A DNA stretch of 21,397 nt from an uncultured Collinsella sp. (GCA_900544225.1 UQUD01000026.1:1-21397); one strand, 5' to 3'; shown: positions 13,271 to 21,397, counted from the stretch's first letter. Program-made: numbers and translations. The notes: generated by a model not told the origin, from the letters alone.

Positions 13271-14620
13271 CTACTCCACAACATGACCGATAAGCTCATA
13301 GCAGAAGCTATCGGTAAACTCGACGGTCAGAATATCGCCCACGGACGCCTCGCTGGCGTCCAGATGCACCGCGCCATCGGAATCGGGCGCCTGGAACCAG
13401 GCATGGCCGATCAGCTCGGCGCCATCCTCGGTCTCTTCGATACCGTCGACGATTACCTGGGCGCGCTCGCCCACATGTGCGGCGGTGGCGGCAAAACCGA
13501 GCGACTCGGCCAGGTCCATGGCCTCCTGGGCGCGCTCGAGCTTGACCTCTTCGTCGACCTGGCCCTCCATCTTAGCGGCCAGGCTGCCCTCCTCCTGCGA
13601 GTAGGCAAAGACACTCGTGTAGTCAAAGCCGACGGTGTCCATAAAGTCGATAAGATCGCGGAACTCGTCGTCGGTCTCGGTCGGGAAGCCGACCATGGCC
13701 GTGGAACGAATCACGATGCCGGGGATGCGCTCGCGAAGGTCACGGAACAGATCCTCGAGCTCCTGGCGCGAACCGGAGCGACGCATGGCCTTGAGAATGC
13801 GCGCGTCGCAGTGCTGCACGGGGATATCGATATAGGGCAGCACCTCGGGCGTATCGCGAATCGTCTCGATGAGTTCGTCAGTCATGCCCTCGGGCTGCAG
13901 ATAGAGCACGCGGACCCAGACGTTGTGCGGGCGCACGGCCTCGGCGACGGCACGCAGCAGCTGCGCCAGATTGCGCGGCGAGCCATCGGCGACGTCCTCG
14001 TCGGCAAAGTCGGTACCCCAGATGCCCGTGTCCTGGCCGATCAGCACGATCTCGCGCACACCGCCGGCAACCAGGTCACGCACCTCGGAGATAATGCTCT
14101 CGGCATTGCGCGAATGATAGCGACCGCGAATATAGGGGATCATGCAGAAGCTGCAGAAGCGGTTGCAGCCATCGGAAATCTTGACGTAGGCGACAGCACC
14201 CTCGACGGTACGTTTGACCTGCGGGATATAGGCTGCAATCTCACGCTCGACACCCAGCACGCCATCGATGACCGCCACGATGCCGTCTTCCTCGTCGGCC
14301 TTCACAAAGGCAGCGACCTCGGGCAGCTCGTCAGGCAGGTCATCGCCATAGCGCGACGGCACGCAGCCGCACATGACGATGGGGCAAGAACGAACGCCGT
14401 CCTGAACCTCGTTGGCGAGCTCGAGCGTGGTCTCGATGCTCTCGGACGTTGCGGAGGCGAGGAACGAGCAAGTATTGACGATGGCGATATCGGCAACCTG
14501 CGGGTCGAATGCCTCCTCGTAGCCCGCGGCGGTCAAAAGAGAACGCATGCGGTCGGTGTCAACCTCGTTCTTAGCGCACCCGAGGGTGATGTAGAGCACG
14601 GAGCCCAACGGTGTATCCAT
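13271..14620 (-). CDS. rimO: Ribosomal protein uS12 methylthiotransferase RimO
   Basis: A radical-SAM enzyme that methylthiolates the conserved aspartate of ribosomal protein uS12. The 449-aa protein has N-terminal cluster cysteines C15 (LGCAKN), C51 (NTCSF) and C86 (CGCVPSR), the radical-SAM motif C152-x3-C156-x2-C159 (GCNRFCSFCMIPYIRGRYHSR) and a C-terminal TRAM domain. LGCAKNEVDTDRM and the SRN motif after the radical-SAM loop favour RimO over MiaB, and a true MiaB is present elsewhere in this window. The ATG has AAAGGA about 12 nt upstream, which is long. It lies between yajQ and pgsA in the same operon. Confidence 0.95.
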   Translation of the reverse strand: MDTPLGSVLYITLGCAKNEVDTDRMRSLLTAAGYEEAFDPQVADIAIVNTCSFLASATSESIETTLELANEVQDGVRSCPIVMCGCVPSRYGDDLPDELPEVAAFVKADEEDGIVAVIDGVLGVEREIAAYIPQVKRTVEGAVAYVKISDGCNRFCSFCMIPYIRGRYHSRNAESIISEVRDLVAGGVREIVLIGQDTGIWGTDFADEDVADGSPRNLAQLLRAVAEAVRPHNVWVRVLYLQPEGMTDELIETIRDTPEVLPYIDIPVQHCDARILKAMRRSGSRQELEDLFRDLRERIPGIVIRSTAMVGFPTETDDEFRDLIDFMDTVGFDYTSVFAYSQEEGSLAAKMEGQVDEEVKLERAQEAMDLAESLGFAATAAHVGERAQVIVDGIEETEDGAELIGHAWFQAPDSDGAVHLDASEASVGDILTVEFTDSFCYELIGHVVE

Positions 14621-14647
14621 GTTGGAGAGCAGTCCTTTCGATTGATA

Positions 14648-15145
14648 TTAGCGGTAGTTGGTGAACTGCAGCGGCTGGCCGTAGTCATGGTCGCGCAGGA
14701 ACTGGATCACGGTCTGCAACGCGTCCTTCGAAGCAGAGGAAACACGCAGCTTATCGGCCTCGATGGTCACCTTGACCTTGAGCTTTTGATCCTTGATGTC
14801 CTTGTTGATCTTCTTGGCGGTCGCCTGGTCGATACCCTCGACAATATGGCCGAGCACGCGCACGGTGCCGCCCGACGCCGCCTGAGGAGCATCCCACGAG
14901 ACAGCCTTGAGGTCGATACCGCGCTTGATGAGCTTGGAACTCAGCACGTCGATAATCTGCTTAGAGACAAAGTCAGCCGGGGCGCTGATCGTAAAGAGCT
15001 TGTCGCCCTTCGAAAGCTCGATCGTGGCGCCGGAATCCTTAAGGTCATAGCGCTGGGAAATCTCGCGCGTGGTCTGCTGGAAGGCGTTGTCGACCTCTTG
15101 CATGTTGACCTCGGACACGACGTCGAAGCTGGAATCTTTAGCCAT
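14648..15145 (-). CDS. YajQ family cyclic-di-GMP/nucleotide-binding protein (UPF0234)
   Basis: A 165-aa YajQ (DUF520) protein with two ferredoxin-like halves. The family-typical N-terminus MAKDSSFDVVSEVNMQEV, the QRYDLKDS segment and the C-terminal RDHDYGQPLQFTNYR are visible. Homologues bind nucleic acids or nucleotides, and one in Xanthomonas binds cyclic di-GMP; the role here is unknown. The ATG is preceded by AAAGGA with a 6-nt gap. It lies 26 nt after rodZ and 27 nt before rimO. Confidence 0.95.
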   Translation of the reverse strand: MAKDSSFDVVSEVNMQEVDNAFQQTTREISQRYDLKDSGATIELSKGDKLFTISAPADFVSKQIIDVLSSKLIKRGIDLKAVSWDAPQAASGGTVRVLGHIVEGIDQATAKKINKDIKDQKLKVKVTIEADKLRVSSASKDALQTVIQFLRDHDYGQPLQFTNYR

Positions 15146-15171
15146 GATGTTTCCTTTCGCGTACGAGCGGC

Positions 15172-16683
15172 TTAGTAGCTATCGTACGAATAGTCGGTAG
15201 AATCGGTGGGTGTCTGACCGTCAGTTGCGGTATCGGCGCCATCCGTGGACTGGGCATCGGTAACGTCGGTGGTATCGGCACCATCGGTGGTATCGGTACC
15301 ATCAGAACTTTCACCATTCTCGAAATCAGTCGTCTCCTTCTTGGGAACGGTGATCGTCACACGCGCCACGCCCGAGGTCTTGGTATCGTAACGAACCTTT
15401 TCACCGTTCTTGGTAACGGTGACATCGGAAGGCTTGGACGTGGTGATCTCGATCGAGGACTCGGGCGAGTACTCCTGCTCAAAGGGGCCAGTCGCTTGGG
15501 CGCCATAGACCGACTTGCCGTCGACCTTGACCTCAATCCACGCGGTCTTTCCCTTGGCAACGGAGACTTTGACCTTCGTGACCTCGTTCTCTTCCTTCTT
15601 GGCCGTCGTCTTGGTAGCGTCCGAGTCAGTCGACTCATCCGTCGCCTCATCGGTGTCTTCGTCCTCGTCGACCGTTTCGGTCTTCTTAGAAGACTTCTTG
15701 GTCGTCGTCTTGGTAGCAGTGGGCGTCTCGGGCGTGGTCTCGGGCGCCGAAGATGCGCAGCCGCGCAGAAGCACCACGATGAGCACAATCAACAACAGCG
15801 CAACGGCACCGATGCCGGCGTAGACGATACGCGGATCGAGCCCGTTGTTTTGAGGAGTACGTGATCCGCCGCGTCCACGATTGGAACTGCTGCGGCCGCC
15901 TCCCTGAGGCATACGACCACGATTGCTATCGGAACGGCCGCGATAGCCACCCTGGCCCTGAAGGCTGCGCTGACCCGAGCGGGGCGCAAGTTCACCGCGG
16001 CCTTGATAGCCACGCTGGCCCGAACGCGGAGCCGAAGAGCGCTGGCCATACGGCTGTGATTGAGAGCGAAGACGCGGCGTCACCTGCGTGGTATCGGCAT
16101 CCGCATAGCCACCGCGAGAGCGACCAGAAGAGACCCCACGGTAACCGCGATCGGAATAGCCGCCGTCGCCGTAGCCGGCACGAGGGTCACGAGCCACGCC
16201 GCGGGCAGCGGGAAGTGCACGGTCCTCGGGCATCGGCGTACTGCGGAACCGGTCACGCTGTGAGCGAATCTCCTCGCCCGAACCCGTCTCGGTAATATAA
16301 CCGGCCTGCTGAGGACGCTGTCCATAGCGGGTCGAACGACCGCCCTGAACCATCAGGAAGCGCCCGTTATCGACCGAGGAACGCGAATTGACGTAGCCGG
16401 CGGCGTCCTGAAAACGACCGCCCTGCTGCGACGTCTCGCGTTCGTATGCCATCAGATCGTCAAAGTAGGCATTGACGACCTCGCGCGGATTGAGGCCCAA
16501 AAAGCGAGCATAGCTCGAAATCATGCCCTGCGCATAGCCGCGCGGCGGCATCGAAGCAAAGTTACCGGTCTCGAAAAACTCGATGATCTGCGGCCTGATT
16601 TTGATGGTGTTGGCGACTTGCTGAATGGAAAGGCCCATTCGGCGACGCTGCTCAAGCAGCATGTCACCAAAGCGTGCAGCCAT
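15172..16683 (-). CDS. rodZ: RodZ-like helix-turn-helix membrane protein with RG-rich linker
   Basis: A 503-aa bitopic protein that probably couples the MreB-type cytoskeleton or division machinery to the wall. The N-terminal Cro/C1-type HTH (HTH_25, about 4-80; FGDMLLEQRRRMGLSIQQVA) is followed by a low-complexity basic linker (about 110-280) rich in Arg, Gly, Ser and Gln with several RG/GRG motifs. One transmembrane helix (about 287-306) follows, then a Thr/Lys/acidic external stretch (311-370), a beta-rich DUF4115-like domain (about 370-448) and a Thr/Asp tail (450-503). Bacillus RodZ is much shorter. The ATG overlaps the ftsK TGA (TGATG). Whether MreB is present cannot be seen here, so the exact role is inferred. 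Confidence 0.88.
   Translation of the reverse strand: MAARFGDMLLEQRRRMGLSIQQVANTIKIRPQIIEFFETGNFASMPPRGYAQGMISSYARFLGLNPREVVNAYFDDLMAYERETSQQGGRFQDAAGYVNSRSSVDNGRFLMVQGGRSTRYGQRPQQAGYITETGSGEEIRSQRDRFRSTPMPEDRALPAARGVARDPRAGYGDGGYSDRGYRGVSSGRSRGGYADADTTQVTPRLRSQSQPYGQRSSAPRSGQRGYQGRGELAPRSGQRSLQGQGGYRGRSDSNRGRMPQGGGRSSSNRGRGGSRTPQNNGLDPRIVYAGIGAVALLLIVLIVVLLRGCASSAPETTPETPTATKTTTKKSSKKTETVDEDEDTDEATDESTDSDATKTTAKKEENEVTKVKVSVAKGKTAWIEVKVDGKSVYGAQATGPFEQEYSPESSIEITTSKPSDVTVTKNGEKVRYDTKTSGVARVTITVPKKETTDFENGESSDGTDTTDGADTTDVTDAQSTDGADTATDGQTPTDSTDYSYDSY
15268..15303 (-). repeat. Tandem 18-bp repeat in the rodZ tail
   Basis: Two adjacent 18-bp units (15268-15285 and 15286-15303) differ at one base, and a more degenerate copy lies at 15224-15241. 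They encode DGADTT/DGTDTT-type hexapeptides in the external Thr/Asp tail. Such repeats can change copy number between strains. Confidence 0.7.
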
Positions 16684-19463
16684 CAGAATCCTCCAAACTC
16701 ACGATCTTCACGTGCCATCTCGGCGTCGACAGACTCCAGCGCGGCAAGCCCCTCCTCGTCCAACAGGACCTCGCGCGGCTTGGAACCGTCGGGCGGGCCG
16801 ACGACACCCTTTTCTTCCAGCATATCCATAATACGCCCGGCACGCGCATAGCCAACCTTCAGACGACGTTGCAGGCCAGATGTGGAGCCAAGCTGCGATT
16901 CCACCACAATATGGGCGGCTTCCCAAATGAGCGGATCATCGTCTTGCGGCTCGGCGACTCCGGTACGGACAATGCCGCCGCCACCCGCCATGGACATGGA
17001 AGCGGGCGCCACGGCAGACAGGATCTCCTCGTGGTAGTCGGGCTCGCTCTGCGACTTGACGAACTCGACGATCTCGTTGATTTCATCATCCGAGACAAAG
17101 CAGCCCTGGATACGGCGGGGCTTGCCCCAGTCGACCTTAGAGAACAGCATGTCGCCCAAACCGGTGAGCTTTTCGGCGCCCATCTGGTCGATGATGACGC
17201 GCGAGTCGATGCCCGTGGCGACGTTAAAGGCGATGCGGTTGGTGATGTTGGCCTTGATGAGGCCCGTCACCACGTTGGAGCTCGGGCGCTGCGTGGCCAC
17301 GATAAGGTGGATACCGGCGGCACGGCCCAGCTGAGCAATACGCACGATCGAGGCCTCGACATCCTTACCGGCAACCATCATCAGGTCCGAGAGCTCGTCG
17401 ATGATGATGACCAGGTAGGGCATCTTTTGCGGCGGGTTATCGTAATGCTCAAACTCGCCGGCGGCCTGCTTTTCGTTGTAGGTTGAGATCTTACGCACGT
17501 TGAGACGCTCGAAGACCTTCAGGCGACGCTCCATCTCGGACACGGCCCATTGCAGAGCGCTCGCGGCCTGCTTGGGCTCGGTCACTACAGGCACGTAAAG
17601 ATGCGGCAGACCGTTATAGCCCGCAAGCTCGACGCGCTTGGGGTCGACCATGATCAGGCGAACGTCCTCGGGAAGGGCGCGCATGAGCAAGGTCGTGATG
17701 ATGGAGTTGATCATGACCGACTTACCGGAACCCGTGGTACCGGCGATCAGCAGGTGGGGCATCTTGGCAAGGTCGGCGACGACCGGCGTACCCTCGGCAT
17801 CTCGACCGATGGCGAGCTCGAGCGGACCGCCCTTCACATAGGGAAGCACGTCGCCCAGGTTGACGTTCTGGCGCTTGCGATTGGGGATCTCGATACCCAC
17901 AAGCGAGGTGCCGGGGATCGGGGCAAAGATGCGCACGGACTGGGCAGCAAGCGATAGCGCGATATCGTCCTCGAGGCTCGAAATCTTGCTCACGCGCTCG
18001 CCCTCGCCAGGTTGCAGCTTAAAGGTCGTCACCGTGGGGCCGGCGATCCAGCCGACCACGCGGGCACTACGACCAAACTCCAGCAAGGTGGACTGAAGCG
18101 ACTCGGCAGTCTGTTCCAGCTCCTTGTCAGAAGACGCGGCGGAAGCCGACTGCGGGTTGGCATGCAGGATTTCGAGCGGCGGAAGCTTGAGGCCGTCCTC
18201 TTCTTCGCCCTCGTTATCTGCGGCGCCGCCGTCCGCTCCCCCATCGCTAGCCGCAGCCGATTCGACAGCACTCAAGGCAGGCGCATCGGCAACCTTGGGA
18301 TGCTTCAAGAAGTCGGGGATCTGAGGTGCTGCCGAGACAGGATTCACGGCAAACGGCGGCTCGGACTCGTCGATCTTATCGGGGTCGTCTTCCATCGAAA
18401 GCTGACCGGTTACCTGGTCGCGCTTTGCATGGCGACGCGGCAGCAAAGTTGTCTTTGCGGTCTCAATCGGAGCCTCGTCGTCCTCGTCATCGCCCTCGGT
18501 GAGCTCAATCTCGCTCTCGGACCAAGACGGGTCGGGCTCACTCGTATTGAGTTTGGGCGCAGCCTTGCCCTTCTTGGCATGGCGGCGCGGCAACAGCGTC
18601 GTCTTAGCGCGCTCAGCTTCCACGGCATCGGACACGTCGACAAACGGATCCTCGTCCTCGTCGTCATCGTCCAAAACCGGGTCCACATCGTTGCCCAGGA
18701 CCGTGGTCACGGCAGCATCGGAGCCCTTTTGACGAAGAATGCTCAGGTGCGGAAGGGCAACGCCGGGCACCGACAGGGCTTCATCGTCACCCCACGGGCT
18801 CGCGTTAACATCGGCACGACGGCGCTCGGCAAAATCGGCCGCACGGTCGCGAGCAGAGCGCAAAACGCCACCCACCGAAAAGCCGATGATGACCAGGCCC
18901 ACGACGACAAGGCCCAACAGGACTACCATCGCGATAGGCTTACCCAGGGCATTCTGCAGCGCACTCGCAATAAACGCACCAATGTAGCCACCCGAGGCGG
19001 ACAGATTTTGCGGCGTGAACATAAGGTCGCACGAGTCGCTCGTACCTGGCACCATCAACGAAAGAATGGAGACGACGGCGATAAAGACCACGGCGCCGCC
19101 CGCAACAGAGCGCACGTTGAGCGGCGAGTCCTCGCCAAAAAAGAGTGTGGCGGCAAACAGCAAAATGACGATCGGCAGCACGTAGGCGCCCAGACCAAAG
19201 CCCAGGTGGTAGAAACCGGCAACCGCAGCCGTAACGGGTGCGGTCGCCGGCGAAATCACGGCAATGAAGGACGCAATCGCCAAAACGGCGATGACCACGC
19301 CGGCGATATCGCGGTTGGCCGAGGGCTCGACCAAGGGCTCAAAATCGTCGAAGTCGGCCTCGTGGCCCTTATTGGCACGCAGATGGGAACCGGCACCCTT
19401 AGCAGATGCCGGTTGGTTATTGGCCTTATTGCCTTTGGCGTTTTGTGCAGATCCGCGCGCCAA
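16683..19463 (-). CDS. ftsK: DNA translocase FtsK/SpoIIIE
   Basis: Pumps chromosomal DNA through the closing septum. The 926-aa protein has a short basic N-terminus, four predicted membrane helices (about 52-71, 78-109, 118-138, 160-198), an acidic linker (about 200-450), the alpha/beta motor (about 455-810) with Walker A GTTGSGKS (575-582) and Walker B LVIIIDE (684-690), and a DNA-reading gamma winged helix (about 843-905; GLQRRLKVGYARAGRIMDML). The linker contains an exact duplication of AKTTLLPRRHAK (286-297 and 336-347). The start is TTG at 19463, 1 nt after the rnj stop, supported by GGAGG 6 nt upstream, inside the last rnj codons. Confidence 0.97.
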   Translation of the reverse strand: MARGSAQNAKGNKANNQPASAKGAGSHLRANKGHEADFDDFEPLVEPSANRDIAGVVIAVLAIASFIAVISPATAPVTAAVAGFYHLGFGLGAYVLPIVILLFAATLFFGEDSPLNVRSVAGGAVVFIAVVSILSLMVPGTSDSCDLMFTPQNLSASGGYIGAFIASALQNALGKPIAMVVLLGLVVVGLVIIGFSVGGVLRSARDRAADFAERRRADVNASPWGDDEALSVPGVALPHLSILRQKGSDAAVTTVLGNDVDPVLDDDDEDEDPFVDVSDAVEAERAKTTLLPRRHAKKGKAAPKLNTSEPDPSWSESEIELTEGDDEDDEAPIETAKTTLLPRRHAKRDQVTGQLSMEDDPDKIDESEPPFAVNPVSAAPQIPDFLKHPKVADAPALSAVESAAASDGGADGGAADNEGEEEDGLKLPPLEILHANPQSASAASSDKELEQTAESLQSTLLEFGRSARVVGWIAGPTVTTFKLQPGEGERVSKISSLEDDIALSLAAQSVRIFAPIPGTSLVGIEIPNRKRQNVNLGDVLPYVKGGPLELAIGRDAEGTPVVADLAKMPHLLIAGTTGSGKSVMINSIITTLLMRALPEDVRLIMVDPKRVELAGYNGLPHLYVPVVTEPKQAASALQWAVSEMERRLKVFERLNVRKISTYNEKQAAGEFEHYDNPPQKMPYLVIIIDELSDLMMVAGKDVEASIVRIAQLGRAAGIHLIVATQRPSSNVVTGLIKANITNRIAFNVATGIDSRVIIDQMGAEKLTGLGDMLFSKVDWGKPRRIQGCFVSDDEINEIVEFVKSQSEPDYHEEILSAVAPASMSMAGGGGIVRTGVAEPQDDDPLIWEAAHIVVESQLGSTSGLQRRLKVGYARAGRIMDMLEEKGVVGPPDGSKPREVLLDEEGLAALESVDAEMAREDREFGGF
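18423..18608 (-). repeat. Duplicated 12-residue motif in the FtsK linker
   Basis: Bases 18573-18608 and 18423-18458 both encode AKTTLLPRRHAK, exactly 50 residues apart. The two 36-bp copies differ at seven positions, all silent. This indicates that the peptide rather than the DNA is conserved. Confidence 0.9.
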
Positions 19464-19464
19464 A

Positions 19465-21135
19465 CTAAACCTCCATGACGACCGGGATGATCATCGGACG
19501 GGTGCGCGTACGGCTCCAAATAAAGTTGGAGAGCGAATCGCGCACGGCCTTGCGAATGGCATCGGAGCCGCTGCTCGTAAAGCTAAACTTGCCCTTCTCG
19601 ATCGTCTTCATAATGGATGCGGAGGCATCCTCGGAGAACTGGTCGTCGATGGCAAACGAGACACCGCGGCCCGAGAACTCGATGGCCTCGATCTTCTTGT
19701 GCTTGAGCGAGACGATGGCAACGGCCGTGACCATACCGTCGTTGGCGAGCTTTTGGCGATCGCGCAAGACAATGGGGTCGGTATCGCCGATACGCAGGCC
19801 GTCGACGTAGACGACGCCGGACTCGACGGGTGTACCGCGCTTGACGATACCACCGCGCATCTCGAGCGTGTCGCCGTTATCGAGGATAAAGATATGATCG
19901 TCCTTGATGCCCATCTTGCGGGCGAGCTGGGCATGAGCGCGCAGATGCACGGCCTCACCGTGAACCGGCATAAAGTACGTGGGTTTGGCCATGGCCATCA
20001 GGAGCTTAAGCTCCTCCTGGCTGCCGTGGCCCGAGACGTGGACAAGAGCACGGTTCTTATCCCACACGTCGCAGCCGAGCTTGGCCAAGCTGTTGACGAC
20101 CTGCTGAACGGCTTTCTCGTTGCCGGGAACGGGAGTTGCCGAGAGGATGACGGTATCGCCCTCGTGGATAGAGAGCGTCTTGTGCTCGCCATTGGCCATG
20201 CGGGACAGGGCCGACAGCGGCTCGCCCTGCGAACCGGTGCACATGACGACGATCTTGTCGTCGGGCAGGTTATCGATATCGAAGGCATCGATGATATCGG
20301 CATCGTCGATGTTGAGGTAGCCCAGCTCGCGCGCGACGCGGGTGTTGGTGAGCATGGAGCGACCGGTCACAACGACCTTACGGCCGCACTTGCGGGCGGC
20401 ATCGCAGATCTGCTGCAAACGATGGATATGGCTCGAGAACGAAGCGACGAACACGCGACCCGGGGCGTTCTTGATGGCATGCAGTAGGTTGGGACCAACC
20501 TCGGCCTCGGACTTGGTAAAGCCGGGAACCGTGGCATTGGTGGAGTCGGACAGCAACAGGTCGATGCCCTGCTTGGCAAAGCGGCTGATAGCGGCATAGT
20601 CGGGCGTGACACCATCGATGGGCGTCTGGTCGAGCTTAAAGTCGCCAGTGTGCATAACGGTGCCCTGATTGGTGCGAATGAACACGCCCAGAGCGCCGGG
20701 GATGGAGTGCGTCATCGAGAAGAAGTCGAGCGAGATGCCGCCGAGGTTGACATGGCTGCCGCCCTTAACCTCGCGGAACTTGGGCGCGCGGATGCGGAAC
20801 TCAGAAAGCTTGCCTTCGATAAAGCCAAGCGTCAGCTTGCTCGAGAAGATGGGCACCTTGTTGTTGAGGTCCTGCAGCAGATACGGAAGCGAACCGGTGT
20901 GGTCCTCGTGGCCGTGGGTGACGACGATACCGCGGAGCTTCTCCTCGTTCTCCAGAACATAGGTGTAGTCGGGAAGCACCAGGTCAATACCGGGCTGGGA
21001 ATCGTCGGGGAACATGAGGCCAGCGTCAACGAGCACCATGTCGTCGCCGCATTCGAAGACCGTCATGTTCTTGCCGATGCCGTCAAGGCCGCCGAGCGGA
21101 ATGATCTTCAAGGGAGATGATTTTTTAGCTGCCAT
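19465..21135 (-). CDS. rnj: Ribonuclease J
   Basis: A metallo-beta-lactamase/beta-CASP ribonuclease with 5'-to-3' exonuclease and endonuclease activity in mRNA decay and rRNA maturation. The 556-aa length is typical of RNase J. The zinc motif HGHEDH (74-79) is intact, followed by MHTGDFKLD, LLLSDSTNA, the beta-CASP region (FSSHIHRLQQI, TGSQGEPLSAL) and SGHGSQEELK and PVHGEAVHLRAH near the C-terminal part. The ATG at 21135 is preceded in frame by a stop codon. The nearest purine-rich site (AAAGGA) is about 14 nt upstream, an unusually long gap. It heads the long operon through ftsK to cinA. Confidence 0.97.
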   Translation of the reverse strand: MAAKKSSPLKIIPLGGLDGIGKNMTVFECGDDMVLVDAGLMFPDDSQPGIDLVLPDYTYVLENEEKLRGIVVTHGHEDHTGSLPYLLQDLNNKVPIFSSKLTLGFIEGKLSEFRIRAPKFREVKGGSHVNLGGISLDFFSMTHSIPGALGVFIRTNQGTVMHTGDFKLDQTPIDGVTPDYAAISRFAKQGIDLLLSDSTNATVPGFTKSEAEVGPNLLHAIKNAPGRVFVASFSSHIHRLQQICDAARKCGRKVVVTGRSMLTNTRVARELGYLNIDDADIIDAFDIDNLPDDKIVVMCTGSQGEPLSALSRMANGEHKTLSIHEGDTVILSATPVPGNEKAVQQVVNSLAKLGCDVWDKNRALVHVSGHGSQEELKLLMAMAKPTYFMPVHGEAVHLRAHAQLARKMGIKDDHIFILDNGDTLEMRGGIVKRGTPVESGVVYVDGLRIGDTDPIVLRDRQKLANDGMVTAVAIVSLKHKKIEAIEFSGRGVSFAIDDQFSEDASASIMKTIEKGKFSFTSSGSDAIRKAVRDSLSNFIWSRTRTRPMIIPVVMEV

Positions 21136-21223
21136 AGGTTAGTGTGGTTTCCTTTCTTCGAAACGGGTCTGGAACAACCGACGGGGCGCTTCTGGCAAAC
21201 CGACCGCCGGGAACGTACAAACA

Positions 21224-21243
21224 TGCATCGCAGAGTCGATGCA
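21224..21243 (-). promoter_or_regulatory. Leader hairpin upstream of rnj
   Basis: TGCATCG (21224-21230) and CGATGCA (21237-21243) form a perfect 7-bp inverted repeat with a 6-nt loop. A TATCAT element (minus strand, 21255-21260) just upstream could be a -10, which would put this hairpin at the very 5' end of the rnj mRNA. No convincing -35 is seen, so the promoter is uncertain. Confidence 0.35.
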
Positions 21244-21320
21244 ATAACCACAGTATGATACCCATTTGCACAACAACAGACCACTCATGCATCAAAGCCC
21301 CATCTGAACCTGTGTATCCC

Positions 21321-21346
21321 GCCGGTCAGGGCTCAGCGGCCCCGGC
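21321..21346. other. GC-rich stem-loop near the right edge
   Basis: GCCG (21321-21324) pairs with CGGC (21343-21346), and GGGC (21329-21332) pairs with GCCC (21339-21342), with a 4-nt bulge. No T-tract follows on either strand. The last bases of the window (GGAGG at 21385-21389) could be a ribosome binding site for a plus-strand gene starting at about 21397, in which case this would be a leader structure. The stretch 21136-21397 holds no recognisable gene. Confidence 0.35.
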
Positions 21347-21397
21347 ACGGGCTAAGTTTCCTGCTCTACAGTCCTGCTCACGACGGAGGCCACATTA

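Noticed and set aside
12134..15175. A 1013-codon open frame on the plus strand opposite cinA, pgsA, rimO and yajQ
   Set aside because: It is antisense to four well-recognised genes, contains no recognisable domain, and is explained by GC-rich codon bias in the opposite strand.
21301..21397. Riboswitch, 6S, SRP or RNase P RNA at the right edge
   Set aside because: I could not match the conserved core of any of these families; only generic stem-loops are visible.

Overview
The window is a compact stretch of chromosomal housekeeping genes from a GC-rich actinobacterium. A Coriobacteriia member, most likely Collinsella or a close relative, fits best. The reasons are the protein sequences, the co-occurrence of RNase J, RNase Y and SpoVS, and an Actinobacteria/Bacillus-type LexA with GAAC-N4-GTTC operators. 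I see no mobile elements, CRISPR arrays, tRNA or rRNA genes. Twenty protein-coding genes are supported, 18 on the minus strand and 2 (lexA and a membrane acyltransferase) on the plus strand.

Reading the minus strand from the right edge: (1) rnj-ftsK-rodZ-yajQ-rimO-pgsA-cinA (21135 to 12080) is a tightly packed run with gaps of 27 bp or less, closed by a perfect 10-bp stem-loop at 12049-12072. (2) recA-recX (11822 to 9970) is driven by a near-consensus promoter whose -35/-10 spacer contains a LexA box. (3) rny-GHKL ATPase-spoVS-miaB-miaA-hflX (9712 to 3020) has its own candidate promoter and a structured leader of roughly 160 nt. (4) A LysM membrane protein-nrdR-dut (1523 to 131) is divergent from lexA. 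The plus-strand pair lexA-acyltransferase (1687 to 3035) is translationally coupled and converges on hflX with a 16-bp 3' overlap.

The layout resembles the Bacillus neighbourhood spoIIIE-rodZ(ymfM)-pgsA-cinA-recA-rny-ymdB-spoVS-miaB, together with miaA/hflX and lexA-yneA, brought into one 21-kb block. The themes are SOS control (LexA, RecA, RecX, a YneA/ChiZ-like division inhibitor), chromosome segregation and cell shape (FtsK, RodZ, PgsA), RNA decay (RNase J, RNase Y), RNA and ribosome modification (MiaA, MiaB, RimO, HflX) and nucleotide homeostasis (NrdR, dUTPase, CinA).

The most interesting items are: an uncharacterised MutL-like GHKL ATPase in the slot that Bacillus uses for ymdB; three LexA boxes spaced exactly 28 bp apart between lexA and the LysM gene; a 12-residue motif duplicated in the FtsK linker with identical residues but diverged codons; an RG-rich cytoplasmic linker in RodZ; a stem-loop that would bury the nrdR start codon; and structured leaders ahead of both RNase genes.
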